From Beroe forskalii (lineage: Eukaryota; Ctenophora; Nuda; Beroida; Beroidae): a stretch of 64,000 nt of DNA. Location of the stretch: the NCBI GenBank assembly GCA_011033025.1, contig WFMF01000049.1, forward strand, positions 682,001 through 746,000, in the 5' to 3' direction. The position numbers were made by a program, and so were the translations under genes. The notes below the pieces were generated by a model, which saw only the letters and a list, made by a program, of their open reading frames with translations, was not told where the DNA came from and made no database searches. Shown in pieces: positions 12,387-23,525 of this stretch (position 1 is the stretch's first letter; every line of letters starts with the position of its first letter).

Positions 12387-13555
12387 AAAGTTAAAAGTCC
12401 ACATTATCGGAAATTATGATTATGTTTGTAAGGTTTGGAATTTGTATTGACTTCATTGTGAGCATTCTGCTTAAATGAGTTTAAATCATTCCAATGGCCA
12501 TTCCTACCAGGCTTGAATTGTTAGTAAAGATATGCTCTTAACTCTCAGGAAATAATTGACGGGCTAAAAATCTACCAACTACTTGAGTACTCCAGTGCTA
12601 ATTATATGATACCAGCAAAGGCTATATTGAATTGAATTTTGGCTCATATTTGATCAGTGGCAACAAAGTGTTGCAATTCGAGAGGCATATGTTATAGAAC
12701 TGCCCATCAAAGCAATAGATATCAGTTCAAATGCAAAGAAGACATCCAAAAATCCAAATTATCGGAGCATTGGAGTGACTTTTGACTCGAAACTGGATAG
12801 TGGATACATTTCAATGATGTTATTGTTTATAGCCTTAGAGTTAGAATCACAGTTCTAGATAAGAGTTCAAATTAAACCACATCCAAAAACACACATGATT
12901 AAGAAAGTAAGAAGCACTCGACCCACAGAGATGCGATCAATATGTTCAGCTATTCTTATTTCTTCAGTGAAGATAATAGAAATACTCACAAAGCATGGGT
13001 CTTGGGACCCACATTCGTTTGCAAAGTTGATGTCATGTTTATTATCAGGATATGCATCATTTCTATGATGTTATTGTTTATGTAAAGTGGTCCTTTTGAA
13101 TGAAATGTATTCTTTTCGATGAACAATTGTGGTTTCAAAACCTCACTCAGGAACTTCCAAGATTTAGGAGTCTTGAATTGGCCATGGTGGTATTTCCTAT
13201 CTACTATCTGGGATTCTAGTTTTCTGTGCTCAAATTTCAGAAGTCAACTGGTATTATAATAGAGTCACAAGTCCTCAGTAGCAATCTTTAATATTTCTAT
13301 GGAGTATGGAACTGTAGAAAATCTCATCACATACAAAACTCAAGCAGAGATAGGGATTGAAATTTTCCATAGAATGTCTAATTTCTTGAGCTCAAAATTG
13401 AAGTTGGTAGTCCGGGTAGTCGTGACTACCGGGAAATTTTTTTGATTTACCGGGAAATTTTTCAAAAATCGAGATTTTTCGAAAATTTTCATTGGAATCT
13501 TCCCAGGATTAAGTCTGGTACTTTTCAGTTATTTTCCAGTAGTTTTATTTTAAGA
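12387..13555. repeat. FB1 inner region with degenerate repeats of the arm
   Basis: The first about 240 bases repeat part of the left arm in direct orientation with small indels. The rest is AT-rich, without a frame of interest. Confidence 0.6.
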
Positions 13556-14012
13556 TTTTCCAGTGGTAGGAAATCTTCCTAGTGGTAGAAAATCTTCCCA
13601 GTGGTAGGAAATATTCCCAGTGGAAGGAAATCTTCCCAGTGGTAGGAAATCTTCCCAGTGGTAGAAATCTTCCCAGTGGTTGGAAATCTTTCCAGTGGTA
13701 GGAAATCTTCCCAGTGGGTAAAACAACTTCCCAGTGCTACTAAATCTTCCCAAGTTCCCAGTGGTACTTGGTAGGAAATATTCCTAGTGGTAGGAAATCT
13801 TCCTAGTGGTTGGAAATCTTCCCAGTGGTAGGAAATCTTCCCAGTGGTAAGAAATCTTCCCAGTGGTAGGAAATCTTCCCAGTGGTTAGAAATCTTCCCA
13901 GTGGTAGGAAATCTTGAACCCAAGTTCCCAGTGGTGGAAATCTTCCCAGTGGTGGAAATCTTCCCAGTGGTAGGAAATCTTCCCAGTGGTAGGAAATCTT
14001 CCCAGTAGAGTA
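13556..14012. repeat. 19-bp minisatellite inside FB1
   Basis: About 24 copies of AGGAAATCTTCCCAGTGGT with few substitutions. Because 19 is not a multiple of 3, three units give a 19-residue peptide period, seen on the minus strand as repeats of KISYHWEDFLPLGRFPTTG in overlapping frames (13550-14033). These frames are satellite read-through, not genes. Confidence 0.9.
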
Positions 14013-14029
14013 GAAAGCATTGAAAATAT

Positions 14030-14940
14030 TCACCTGTGGCAGACTGTTAAATTAAACAGTCCACCGCAAATTATCAATACCGAATTGAATTTAGAGGCAG
14101 ATTCAGATATAAAGAAACCTGAAAATTTTCGCCTGCGGCAGGCTGTTGTGATCAAATTTTGTTGATAAATTTGTCTTAGACACAGCCACAGGTGTGAAAA
14201 ATTGGAAATGTTGTAATCAAATTATCCATACCGAAATAACTTAAGAGGCGGATTCAGATGCAAAAACCCAAAAATTTTCGCCTACAGCGAGCTTTTGTGA
14301 TCAATAATGTATTACCAAATTGATCTTGGAGGCAGATTTAGATGCAAAAAAACCTAAAAATTTCGCCTGCGGCAGGCTGTTTTGATCAAATTTTGTTGAT
14401 AAATTGGTCTTAGATACAGCCACAGGTGTGAAACATTGAAAATTTTGTAATCAAATTATCAATACCGAATTGACTTTAGAAGCAGATTCAGATGCAAAAC
14501 CCAAAAATTTTCGCCTGCAGCGGGCTTTTGTGATCAAATTGTGTTACACAACTGCTCTAGACACAGTCAGGGATGTGAGACATTAAAAATTTTCGCCTGC
14601 AGCAGGCTATTGTAATCAATAATGTATTACCGAATTGAACTTGGAGGCAGATTTAGATGCAAAAAACCTAAAAATTTTCGCCTGCGGCGGGCTGTTTTGA
14701 TCAAATTTTGTTGATAAATTGGTCTTAGACACAGCCACAGGTGTGGAACATTAAAAATTTTCTCCTGCGACGGACTGTTGTTATCAAATTATCAATACGG
14801 AATTGACTTTAAAGGCAGATTCAGATGTAAAAAACCAAAAATTTTCGCCTGCGGCGGGCTGTTGTGATTCATTATGTGGCTTAATTGGTCCTAGACAGTC
14901 TTCAATGTGAAACTTTGAAAAAATTTCGCCTGCGGCGCTC
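14030..14940. repeat. Tandem array of about 83-bp units inside FB1
   Basis: The marker word CGCCTGCGGCgGGCTGT recurs near 14130, 14280, 14366, 14512, 14597, 14680, 14764, 14847 and 14927, that is about every 83 bases with two double-length gaps. Each unit also has GACACAGCCACAGGTGTG or AATTGACTTTAGAGGCAG words. Directly after it, two copies of GCGAGCGAAGCGAGCGGGCC-type sequence lie near 14990 and 15082. Confidence 0.8.
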
Positions 14941-15295
14941 AGAAAGATCAGTTAAGACTTAGGATTACCATTTATATGTGGTATTTTTGCGAGCGAAGTG
15001 AGCAGGCCACAGAAATCATAAAAACGGGTCTCAGAGGAAATTAAAGAATTTCTGGATGCGCGCACATGGGTACTTTTTTGCGAGCGAAGCGAGCGGGCCA
15101 CAGAAAACCAAAAAATTGGATTTAGTGGGAAACATTTTGGCCACTACCGGGAAGAAAAATGCTTTTGAAAGGTAAGCATACATGATATATATTATTCAAT
15201 CAATCTTCAATATTGTGTTCCAATCATCATCATTCTGTCGCTAAATCAGAGAGTCCTCCTCAAGCATGTTAACCACAACTCAAGAATTTCACTCT

Positions 15296-16372
15296 GAATC
15301 TTTCCATTGTCATCATCCAGGTTCCAAAAGAATGTCTAATAGTTTAAGTAATGGTCTTGGAAGCACTCCAAGATGGTAAGAAAGTTGGGTTTTAGGATAG
15401 GTATATCCCTTGAACCTAATTCCAAAATCTAACTACCAAGGGGGTTTCACTCCAAAGTAACCAATTAACCATGTGTTGTTGCATCATCATGCCATCATGG
15501 GCTTTTATGGGCAGTTCTATAACATCTGCCTCTTGAATTGCATCAATTTGTCGCTACTGGACGAATGTGAGCCAAAATTCAATTAAATTTAGCCTTTGCT
15601 GGTATTTTAGACGCTTACCTGAGATACCAATCATATAATTAGCACTGGTGTACTCAAGCAGTTGGTAGATTTTTAGCCTGTCAATCATTTCCTGAGAGTT
15701 AAGAGCATATCTTTACTAACAATTCAAGCCTGGTAGGAATGGCCATTGGAATGATTTAAACTCATTTAAGCAGAATGCTCACAATGAAGTCAATACAAAG
15801 TCCAAACCTTACAAACATAATCATAATTTCCGATAATGTGGACTTTTAACTTTTTAACTTGAGGGAAATGGCATAAAATCAGGATTCAATCCTCTCAGAT
15901 CTTAGATTAAGACTATTTTGTGACATCAACTGATCCACTTACCTCTGATCCATGCATAATCAGCTTAATATTTTCAATTTTTGGTGGCTATTGTCGAAAT
16001 TTGTTGGAATTATACACATATTACCTGCGTATGCTCAAATAAGCTACTCGTGTATAGGTTTATCGATGATATCTCGAAAAATAAGGGTCTGAGAGCCTTG
16101 GAAACCTCATCCGCCCAACATAATTCGACCATTGCGGTCATTTTGAGGTATTCATGGAGCTCTGTATCTCATTCAGAAGCTGAGATATCCTATTTTGAAC
16201 ATACGCCTACAGCCTGAGGGAAAATCGAAAAAATCATATTTGCCCCACTCAGATTTTGGTAAACTTTTTCTGTGACCTCATGGGACTCAATATGAACTGA
16301 TCCATGTGAAATCAGCTTGTTATTTTCGATTTCGGGGGTCAGCCCTTTTTTATGCAAAAATGCGTTGGGCTA
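15296..16372 (-). repeat. FB1 right arm
   Basis: Inverted copy of 11321-12386; matches run through the whole arm, including the outermost 19 bases. One arm reads AGTCC and the other AGCCC at the tip. Confidence 0.9.
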
Positions 16373-16835
16373 TTACAACGAAATAAATACATACAATTAT
16401 ACCCTAATAAATATGTAAATAACTACCCATAAACATGATAAATAATACCTAAATAAATAATTATTAATATAGTCCTCTTATTCGCCCATGTAGCTGTATC
16501 AAACAGCCTGTATGGCAGCCTGGGAACTACACTTACAGCGGCAGTGGGCTGCTGCCCTCAACTTCCTCCCTCTCTAGTCCGTTTTCTTTACACGCTTTCA
16601 CTCTATCCTGTCATCCATCTCCTCTACCTGTATATACATCTTTCTCTTCTTGCACCCACTCTCGAATCGACCTTTGTTTGCACGCTAGAACTATGGTAAT
16701 TTCGTCAAATTCGTCTCGTACTCAGAGGAGTTCAGCAACCTCATCGAAACTCGTCCTGGAATTTGTTCATTGAATTATAAGTTAGAAAACTAATGACGTA
16801 GAATGATGAGTCGCAAACTGATATCTGTCATTACC
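16373..16835 (-). repeat. Duplicated segment copy A, part 2
   Basis: Continues copy A after the transposon and matches 18102-18559 closely, including GCAGCCTGGGAACTACAC, GGCAGTGGGCTGCTGCCC and GTCGCAAACTGATATCTGTC. The match stops exactly at a minus-strand G|GTAATGACAG splice-donor-like sequence. Confidence 0.85.
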
Positions 16836-17300
16836 TTAAGCATAGTAATCTTTATGCGGTCCACCTCATTGTGTAACTTTTGTACTTCCTCAAACTTCCC
16901 CAAGCGGACTGCTATCTCATCGGAAATCCATTTTCGCAAATCAAACCGTTGGTGAGACTCGACTGCATTTGTTGGACCTTTAAAGATAAGTGTGGTCCAG
17001 CGTGTTAAGGCCGTATGAAGTTGTGATTTGTTTCTCAACAGCTCTTCATAGTATTATGTGCTATTTTCCAAGTCTTTCTGGGAGCCGTCAAACTTTTCTT
17101 CAAGTGTCTCCACCACTCGTGGGGACCTATGTACCCGACCGAGGGGTGGTCTGGTTTCAGGGCTTCCTGGGTGCTCTCAGCTGTCTCATCACCTAGTTGG
17201 AGCTGTGCATGGGGTTAAAGTCCACTTTCTGCGGTTTCTACAGTATCGTGGTCTCTCTTGGTTTTCACTGTCAGCAGGTTGTTTTGCACTTTTGCAGGGT
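16835..17300 (-). pseudogene. Decayed coiled-coil exon(s), minus strand
   Basis: The minus strand encodes, with one in-frame TAA and at least one frameshift, VETLEEKFDGSQKDLENS, then YYEELLRNKSQLHTALTRW, then a heptad-rich stretch through KWISDEIAVRLGKFEEVQ and LHNEVDRIKITMLK. It ends at AAG|GTAATG, a strong splice donor (exon end 16835). A possible acceptor (TGCTGTACAAG) lies near 17304. The composition and low shadow-frame content suggest true former coding sequence. The stop and frameshift argue that it is a pseudogene or that the exon limits differ. I do not recognise the family. Confidence 0.4.
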
Positions 17301-17320
17301 TCTTGTACAGCAACAGTAAT

Positions 17321-18559
17321 AATAAAATTTAAAATCTTTGTTTATCTCTCTGATTTTTTCTTATTTCTGCTTAAATCTCGGAGATTTTGTGATGATTGTT
17401 GATCGGGTGGTCTACGTTATCTGACAATATGAATTGATGATACTAAAATGCGTTGAAATATTTCAAATTATGAAATAAAAGGTTTGAAGGTGTAATATGG
17501 CAATAAAATAGACAAAATGTCAATAGTAATAAGATTAAATGAAATATGTCAATTATAATGGTTTGGAAATATGCCAGTTGCCACGAATAGTTACTGATTC
17601 TAATATAGAATTTTCCGTTGATTTTTTTGACCAAAAACGTATCGCAAAGACTAATAATAGCTGTCGAATAGAGAAATTGGTTATAAAGTTGAAAATTTAT
17701 AATATCATCATACATAATGCAAGAGGATTTAGCTTATAATCATCCTATTTAGGGGCCAGTGGTATGAATACGCTCCTCAGTCGTTTCCAATACCCGTGTT
17801 CGAACCAAGATGATCTGCTCAGGTAGACTCTGTCTGGTTACTACAGTTCCATATACTTATCTTGTTGAATTCCCGTTTGGAACGTGTCAAATAGGGGGTT
17901 TATTATATATCTTAGGTATTAAAATCTTCACTCCCTCCCTGATAACTTGACAAGAATTCTTTTATGGTACGACCATAATTCTCCCTTACCCTGATGTGGG
18001 ACACACTTGAAATTCTGATAACTATATTATAATGCTTGCAACGGTAACATTTAAACATTTATAACATCCAAATTTTACTAAAATACCATAAAATATTTAC
18101 ATTACAACGAAATAAATACATACAATTATACCCTAATAAATATGTAAATAATTTGCCATAAACATGATTAATAATACCTAAATAATAATTAATAAAGTCC
18201 TCTTATTCGCCCATGTAGCTGTATCATACAGCCTGTATGGCAGCCTGGGAACTACACTTACAGCGGCAGTGGGCTGCTGCCCTCAACTTCCTCCCTCTCT
18301 AGTCCGTTTTCTATCCTTTCACTCTATCCTGTCATCCATCTCCTCTATGCATCTCTCTCTCTTCTTGCACCCACTCGCCAATTGACCTTTGTTTGCACGC
18401 CAGAACTCTGGTAATTTCAATAGGCTCGTCGAATTCGTCTCGTACTCAGAGGAGTTCAGCAACCTCATCGGAACTCGTCCTGGAATTTGTTCATTGAATT
18501 ATAAGTTAGAAAACTAATGACGTAGAATGAGGAGTCGCAAACTGATATCTGTCATTACC
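17321..18559 (-). repeat. Duplicated segment copy B, carrying the FB1 empty site
   Basis: Direct-orientation paralogue of copy A (10491-11320 plus 16373-16835), about 1.24 kb long and without the transposon. The single TTA at 18102-18104 is the pre-insertion site. Its right end also finishes at a minus-strand GGTAATGACAG donor-like sequence, as in copy A, so the duplicated unit may have been an intron. Confidence 0.85.
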
Positions 18560-19969
18560 CGTCCAACGAATTGTAAATCTAATCTAGGCTGTGTAATCAC
18601 AATTAGGTAATAATTATTCACTATGAAATTTCAATAAAATATATTCAATTTAACTGTTTAAACAATATGCGAATCTTTAAAGGAAACGAAAAATTAAGGA
18701 AACGAAAAATTTTATTTCACTCAAACAATATACAATAATAATATCAAATATATCATGAATCTTCTGAATTCAATTACAATTTTCCTGATTATTACTTCAT
18801 TATGGTATTGGAATTCCTTCAGTGGCATTTCATGTAAAAATTAATCAATATCAGATTTCAAACAAATACTTCATCTAGTTGGACATGTTCTGCTGTGGCT
18901 ATTGAAATGTTTTATTGGGCTCCATATCATGGAGTTAGTAAGATGGCAGAAAATACCCATTTCACTATTAGATTCTATACTTCTATAGTACAGATCATAA
19001 AATGTTATTAGCATTTTATTTATTATACTATACCTAATTATTTATTAATAAGTTTGAAAACTATGCAACTTTACACAGATGGAGGAGCCAAAATATTTTA
19101 ATCCAGTGGAAGCCTAATAGCCAATAGAACTTTATTCGAGATATTAGTTCATGGGGTTGTGAAATCATTTGCACATTGCCAATTCCTCGTAGAATGAGAT
19201 TTATGTTCAGTGCTGGAAGAACAGTCTGTCATCTTGAAAGTTCACATGATCTACCACTAGATTAGTTTGCTCATGATTTATGTAAAATATTAAGTGGTAG
19301 GGGAAAAAGTTATAATTACATGCTTTGCCAATCAAAGTGTTGAGTATGGAGAATACGGGTAATTTCTTACCTTCTGTACCCACCAGTGCACCTTGCAATT
19401 GGTTACTTAGCTCATGGCTTCAAGTTTCATTTGTACATATAAGACTATACAATATTAACGAGTCCAGGAATTATGGTGAGATGACTAAATATATTTTGGT
19501 ATATTAAATTCTTCACAGGTTCAACCAGCACTGGCAAGTCTATTGTTGTTTTTGTTTTTCATGTTTTTATAAAATAATTTAAAAGAAATAATCATCATGA
19601 TAATAAAACTCACTGGTAAACAATGAGTAAGTTCATCATGATATCAAAACTCACTGGTAAACAATGAGTAAGCATATAATTAGAATTAATATAATGCAAA
19701 AAATGTTATCAATCAATAAATAAATTAATCAATTAATTGGATGATTGACCAACTAATTGATATGTTTATTGGAGAGAAAGAAAGAAAAACACACAAAATA
19801 CTTACCACATAAATACGTTACAACAGTGTTCTGTTTTGTACTTCTTTTTGAGTAACTTCTTCTGAAATTGTTTTGTTGCTTGCCCTATGGTGGTTTGATT
19901 TCCACAGGTCTAGCAGCTTTTGAAAGTTTTGCAAGGAGAGGTTTGGTATTTGGTAGTTATCAGAAGCTC
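18560..19969. other. AT-rich intergenic, nothing recognised
   Basis: Contains a 37-base direct duplication (ATCATGATAATAAAACTCAC / ATCATGATATCAAAACTCAC and following GGTAAACAATGAGTAAG) at about 19592-19675, but no gene. Confidence 0.5.
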
Positions 19970-20131
19970 TCATGGTTTTATATGGTGAAAATCGAAATTC
20001 ATGGGATACCATTCCAAGTTGTGGTGGTTATTTTGAACAGTTTGTAGTGAGGTTTTCAATTTCTCTTTCATTGAATCAATCTCTAAATCATCAATTGACT
20101 TATCATGAAAGAGTGATTTTAAGACTTTATT

Positions 20132-22420
20132 CTAAATTGGTGCTGCACGACATATAAAGCCTTTATCTGCAGAATTTTGCAAGAGTAGAAGTGTTTTATT
20201 ATTTCTATTACTAAAATTGGTCTTTTGGGACAATGCAAGTGGCAGTTTAAATTTTATTATCTTGGCCAACTCCAAACCCAGGTTGTAGTGATAACTATTT
20301 TTGAATGCAAGTATTTGGTTTTTGTTAAATATTGGTTTGGAATGTTCTTTTACATATAATTCATGACCAGGTTTTTGGTAATCAATTTCTCTAACCCTTG
20401 CACAAGTCTTAGATTTCTCCAGGAAGGCCTCCCTGTCTCCAAATAAGACCCTGACACAGTGTTTTTGGATGCGAAAAAGCTTTTCAGTGAGGCTCTTATT
20501 TGCTCCTCCAAATACTGTAATACCATAATTCATGTGGCTTTCAAAGAGAGCATGATATAAAGCCTTGTAATTTTCTGGAGGAATGTATTGTCTGATGTGG
20601 TTAATGATACCAGTAGCAGATTTCAGCTTTTTACTCAGGAATTCAATATGTTCTGCCCATGACAACTTATTATCAATTATAATACCCAGAAACTTAGCTG
20701 ATTCGACTTCAGGGATCTTAATTTCGTCTATAAGAACTGGACTAAGGTCGGCCTTCCTGGAGTAGGTTCTGTTACGAGCACATGTACCTCTGATTTGACT
20801 TAAGCTGATAGACTTTGGAATGAAATGAACAAAGCAGCACTTAGAAAGGTTTATATGTAATAAGTTACTTTTCATATATGTCACTATAGAATTAAGGACT
20901 TTGTTGGCAACTGACACAGTAGATTCACGATTTTCACCTTTCACAAATAGATTAGTATCATCAGCATAGAGTATAAATTTGCAGTTAGTTTCATTACAGC
21001 AGTTAGCGATATCATTTATGTAGAGAAGGAACAGTAGAGGGCCCAGTACTGATCCCTGTGGTACACCATATCTTACTTTCATATCTGTAGAGCCCTCGCC
21101 CATAAAGTTGGTATACTGCACCCTATCAGTAAGATAGCTGCTTACAAGTTTTAGAGGTGTTCCACGAATACCAGCATTTTCAAGCTTACTTATAAGTATT
21201 TCATGATCTAAGGTGTCAAATGCCTTGCTCAAGTCAATAAATATGCCAATCATATGTTCCTTATTTCTATGTGCTTCGTTAATAATGTCTATGGAGTGAT
21301 GGAGAGCATGTGTAGTGGAGTGTTTTTTCCGGAATCCAAACTGTGAGTTAGAGAGTGTGTCATTATCAGTAAAGAAATTATAGAGCCTATCATATATGAT
21401 TTTTTCAAATATTTTACCAAAGATTGGGAGAGTTGATATAGGCCTATAATTCTCTAGGCAATCTTTGTTATCCTTTTTGTGGATAGGTGTTATTTTGCCA
21501 ACTTTGAGAATAGACGGGAAGTCTCCAAGATCCATATATTTGTTATAAATTTCACATAAATATGGGGATATAACAGTAGAGCATTTTTTTACAAGGATTG
21601 TGGGAATATCACTGGCCTTTTTAGTATCAAGTCCATCGATAATATTTTCAATTTCTTCAGTAGATGTTTCTGTGAGTATTATGGACATGTTGCATGGTCT
21701 ATCAAGGAATGTTCTGAAAGATGGCAATGAAGACAGAGGACATTTCCCGTATACATCATTGTTAAGGTTCTGTGCAAGAGAATTGAAATATTCATTAAAT
21801 TTATTTACAATTAAACGCCTACATAGAATGCGCTCATTGTCAATCACAAATGATGTGTTTCCAACAGACACATTCTTGCCACGTAGTTTATTTATTACTT
21901 GCCATGTTATTACTGGAGGAATGTATTGTCTGATGTGGTTAATGATACCAGTAGCAGATTTCAGCTTTTTACTCAGGAATTCAATATGTTCTGCCCATGA
22001 CAACTTATTATCAATTATAATACCCAGAAACTTAGCTGATTCGACTTCAGGGATCTTAATTTCGTCTATAAGAACTGGACTAAGGTCGGCCTTCCTGGAG
22101 TAGGTTCTGTTACGAGCACATGTACCTCTGATTTGACTTAAGCTGATAGACTTTGGAATGAAATGAACAAAGCAGCACTTAGAAAGGTTTATATGTAATA
22201 AGTTACTTTTCATATATGTCACTATAGAATTAAGGACTTTGTTGGCAACTGACACAGTAGATTCACGATTTTCACCTTTCACAAATAGATTAGTATCATC
22301 AGCATAGAGTATAAATTTGCAGTTAGTTTCATTACAGCAGTTAGCGATATCATTTATGTAGAGAAGGAACAGTAGAGGGCCCAGTACTGATCCCTGTGGT
22401 ACACCATATCTTACTTTCAT
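20132..22420 (-). CDS. Fused reverse transcriptase frame with two YADD motifs
   Basis: This 762-residue open frame starts inside one RT domain and runs in frame into a second complete one. Residues 1-169 hold block B (GVPQGSVLGPLLF) and a first YADD at 39-42. At about residue 169-170 the sequence jumps from HIRQYIPP to VITWQVINKLRGKN, the 5' side of the next copy. The second copy supplies KAFDTLDHE, a second GVPQGSVLG and a YADD at about 485-488, then the thumb (FESHMNYGITVFGG) and tail. The duplicated unit is 1338 bases, exactly 446 codons, which keeps the frame open. The start methionine lies within a conserved RT block and is unlikely to be a natural start. It is probably not expressed as such; retrotransposition would need the missing endonuclease. 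Confidence 0.75.
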   Translation of the reverse strand: MKVRYGVPQGSVLGPLLFLLYINDIANCCNETNCKFILYADDTNLFVKGENRESTVSVANKVLNSIVTYMKSNLLHINLSKCCFVHFIPKSISLSQIRGTCARNRTYSRKADLSPVLIDEIKIPEVESAKFLGIIIDNKLSWAEHIEFLSKKLKSATGIINHIRQYIPPVITWQVINKLRGKNVSVGNTSFVIDNERILCRRLIVNKFNEYFNSLAQNLNNDVYGKCPLSSLPSFRTFLDRPCNMSIILTETSTEEIENIIDGLDTKKASDIPTILVKKCSTVISPYLCEIYNKYMDLGDFPSILKVGKITPIHKKDNKDCLENYRPISTLPIFGKIFEKIIYDRLYNFFTDNDTLSNSQFGFRKKHSTTHALHHSIDIINEAHRNKEHMIGIFIDLSKAFDTLDHEILISKLENAGIRGTPLKLVSSYLTDRVQYTNFMGEGSTDMKVRYGVPQGSVLGPLLFLLYINDIANCCNETNCKFILYADDTNLFVKGENRESTVSVANKVLNSIVTYMKSNLLHINLSKCCFVHFIPKSISLSQIRGTCARNRTYSRKADLSPVLIDEIKIPEVESAKFLGIIIDNKLSWAEHIEFLSKKLKSATGIINHIRQYIPPENYKALYHALFESHMNYGITVFGGANKSLTEKLFRIQKHCVRVLFGDREAFLEKSKTCARVREIDYQKPGHELYVKEHSKPIFNKNQILAFKNSYHYNLGLELAKIIKFKLPLALSQKTNFSNRNNKTLLLLQNSADKGFICRAAPI
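20575..21912 (-). repeat. LINE RT tandem duplication, unit 1
   Basis: Unit of 1338 bases, with an uninterrupted reading frame. Both units start with CTGGAGGAATGTATTG on the plus strand (20575 and 21913). Confidence 0.95.
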
Positions 22421-23245
22421 ATCTGTAGAGCCCCTCGCCCATAAAGTTGGTATACTGCACCCTATCAGTAAGATAGCTGCTTACAAGTTTTAGAGGTGTT
22501 CCACGAATACCAGCATTTTCAAGCTTACTTATAAGTATTTCATGATCTAAGGTGTCAAATGCCTTGCTCAAGTCAATAAATATGCCAATCATATGTTTCC
22601 TTATTTCTATGTGCTTCGTTAATAATGTCTATGGGTGATGGAAGCATGTGGTGGAGTGTTCTTTCCGGAATCCAAACTGTGAGTTAGAGAGTGTGTCATT
22701 ATCAGTAAAAAGAAATTATAGAGCCTATCATATATGATTTTTTTCAAATATTTTACCAAAGATTGGGAGAGTTGATATAGGCCTATAATTCTCTAGGCAA
22801 TCTTTGTTATCCTTTTTGTGGATAGGTGTTATTTTGCCAACTTTGAGAATAGACAGGAAGTCTCCAAGATCCATATATTTGTTATAAATTTCACATAAAT
22901 ATGGGGATATAACAGTAGAGCATTTTTTACAAGGATTGTGGGAATATCACTGGCCTTTTTAGTATCAAGTCCATCGATAATATTTTCAATTTCTTCAGTA
23001 GATGTTTCTGTGAGTATTATGGACATGTTGCATGGTCTATCAAGGAATGTTCTGAAAGATGGCAATGAAGACAGAGGACATTTCCGCATACATCATTGTT
23101 AAGGTTCTGTGCAAGAGAATTGAAATATTCATTAAATTTATTTACAATTAAACGCCTACATAGAATGCGCTCATTGTCAATCACAAATGATGTGTTTCCA
23201 ACAGACACATTCTTGCCACGTAGTTTATTTATTACTTGCCATGTT
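21913..23245 (-). repeat. LINE RT tandem duplication, unit 2
   Basis: Near-identical to unit 1 but with many single-base indels, mostly in homopolymers (extra C near 22433, extra T near 22597, changed A and T runs near 22707-22742 and 22925) and short deletions near 22632-22655. They break the frame into the 22350-22592, 22829-23089 and 23017-23208 pieces. The homopolymer bias could be true decay or uncorrected long-read error. Confidence 0.9.
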
Positions 23246-23525
23246 TTTTTGCTATCATTTTGATATTGACAAAATACGTTTTGATGTGGTTCTTCTTAGC
23301 CAGGTCTATAGTTTTCCTTAGATTTTAAGATAACAGTTGTATGTTTCATATATTTCAGAAATATTTGAGGCATTTTTCTTTTTAACTTTTGCGGTATTCT
23401 GAGTACAACTGATCCTTTTGTTTATTGAGATAATGATTCCATGTGTAATCCATGGATTGTTAATTGTGTTTCTTTTAGTAGTTTTTTGAGTCGCGAGTTT
23501 GCATGTTCTATCAAAAACTTGAATT

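Larger units (their letters stand above)
11321..16372. mobile_element. Large fold-back transposon FB1, 5.05 kb, TTA target duplication
   Basis: The element starts TAGTCCAACGCATTTTTGC and ends with the inverted GCAAAAATGCGTTGGGCTA. Arms of about 1.07 kb (11321-12386 and 15296-16372) are near-identical inverted copies. It is flanked by TTA at 11318-11320 and 16373-16375, and the paralogous segment at 17321-18559 has the uninterrupted site with a single TTA at 18102-18104. That comparison fixes both boundaries and the 3-base duplication. A TWA target fits PIF/Harbinger-type elements, but no transposase frame is present, so it is non-autonomous. The 79-codon frame near both ends (11468-11707 minus, 15981-16217 plus) is the same sequence read in both arms. 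Confidence 0.9.

Noticed and set aside
13550-14033. Long minus frames with the WEDFLPLGRFPTTGKIS repeat as a repeat protein
   Set aside because: Three overlapping frames of the same 19-bp minisatellite, no exon context.
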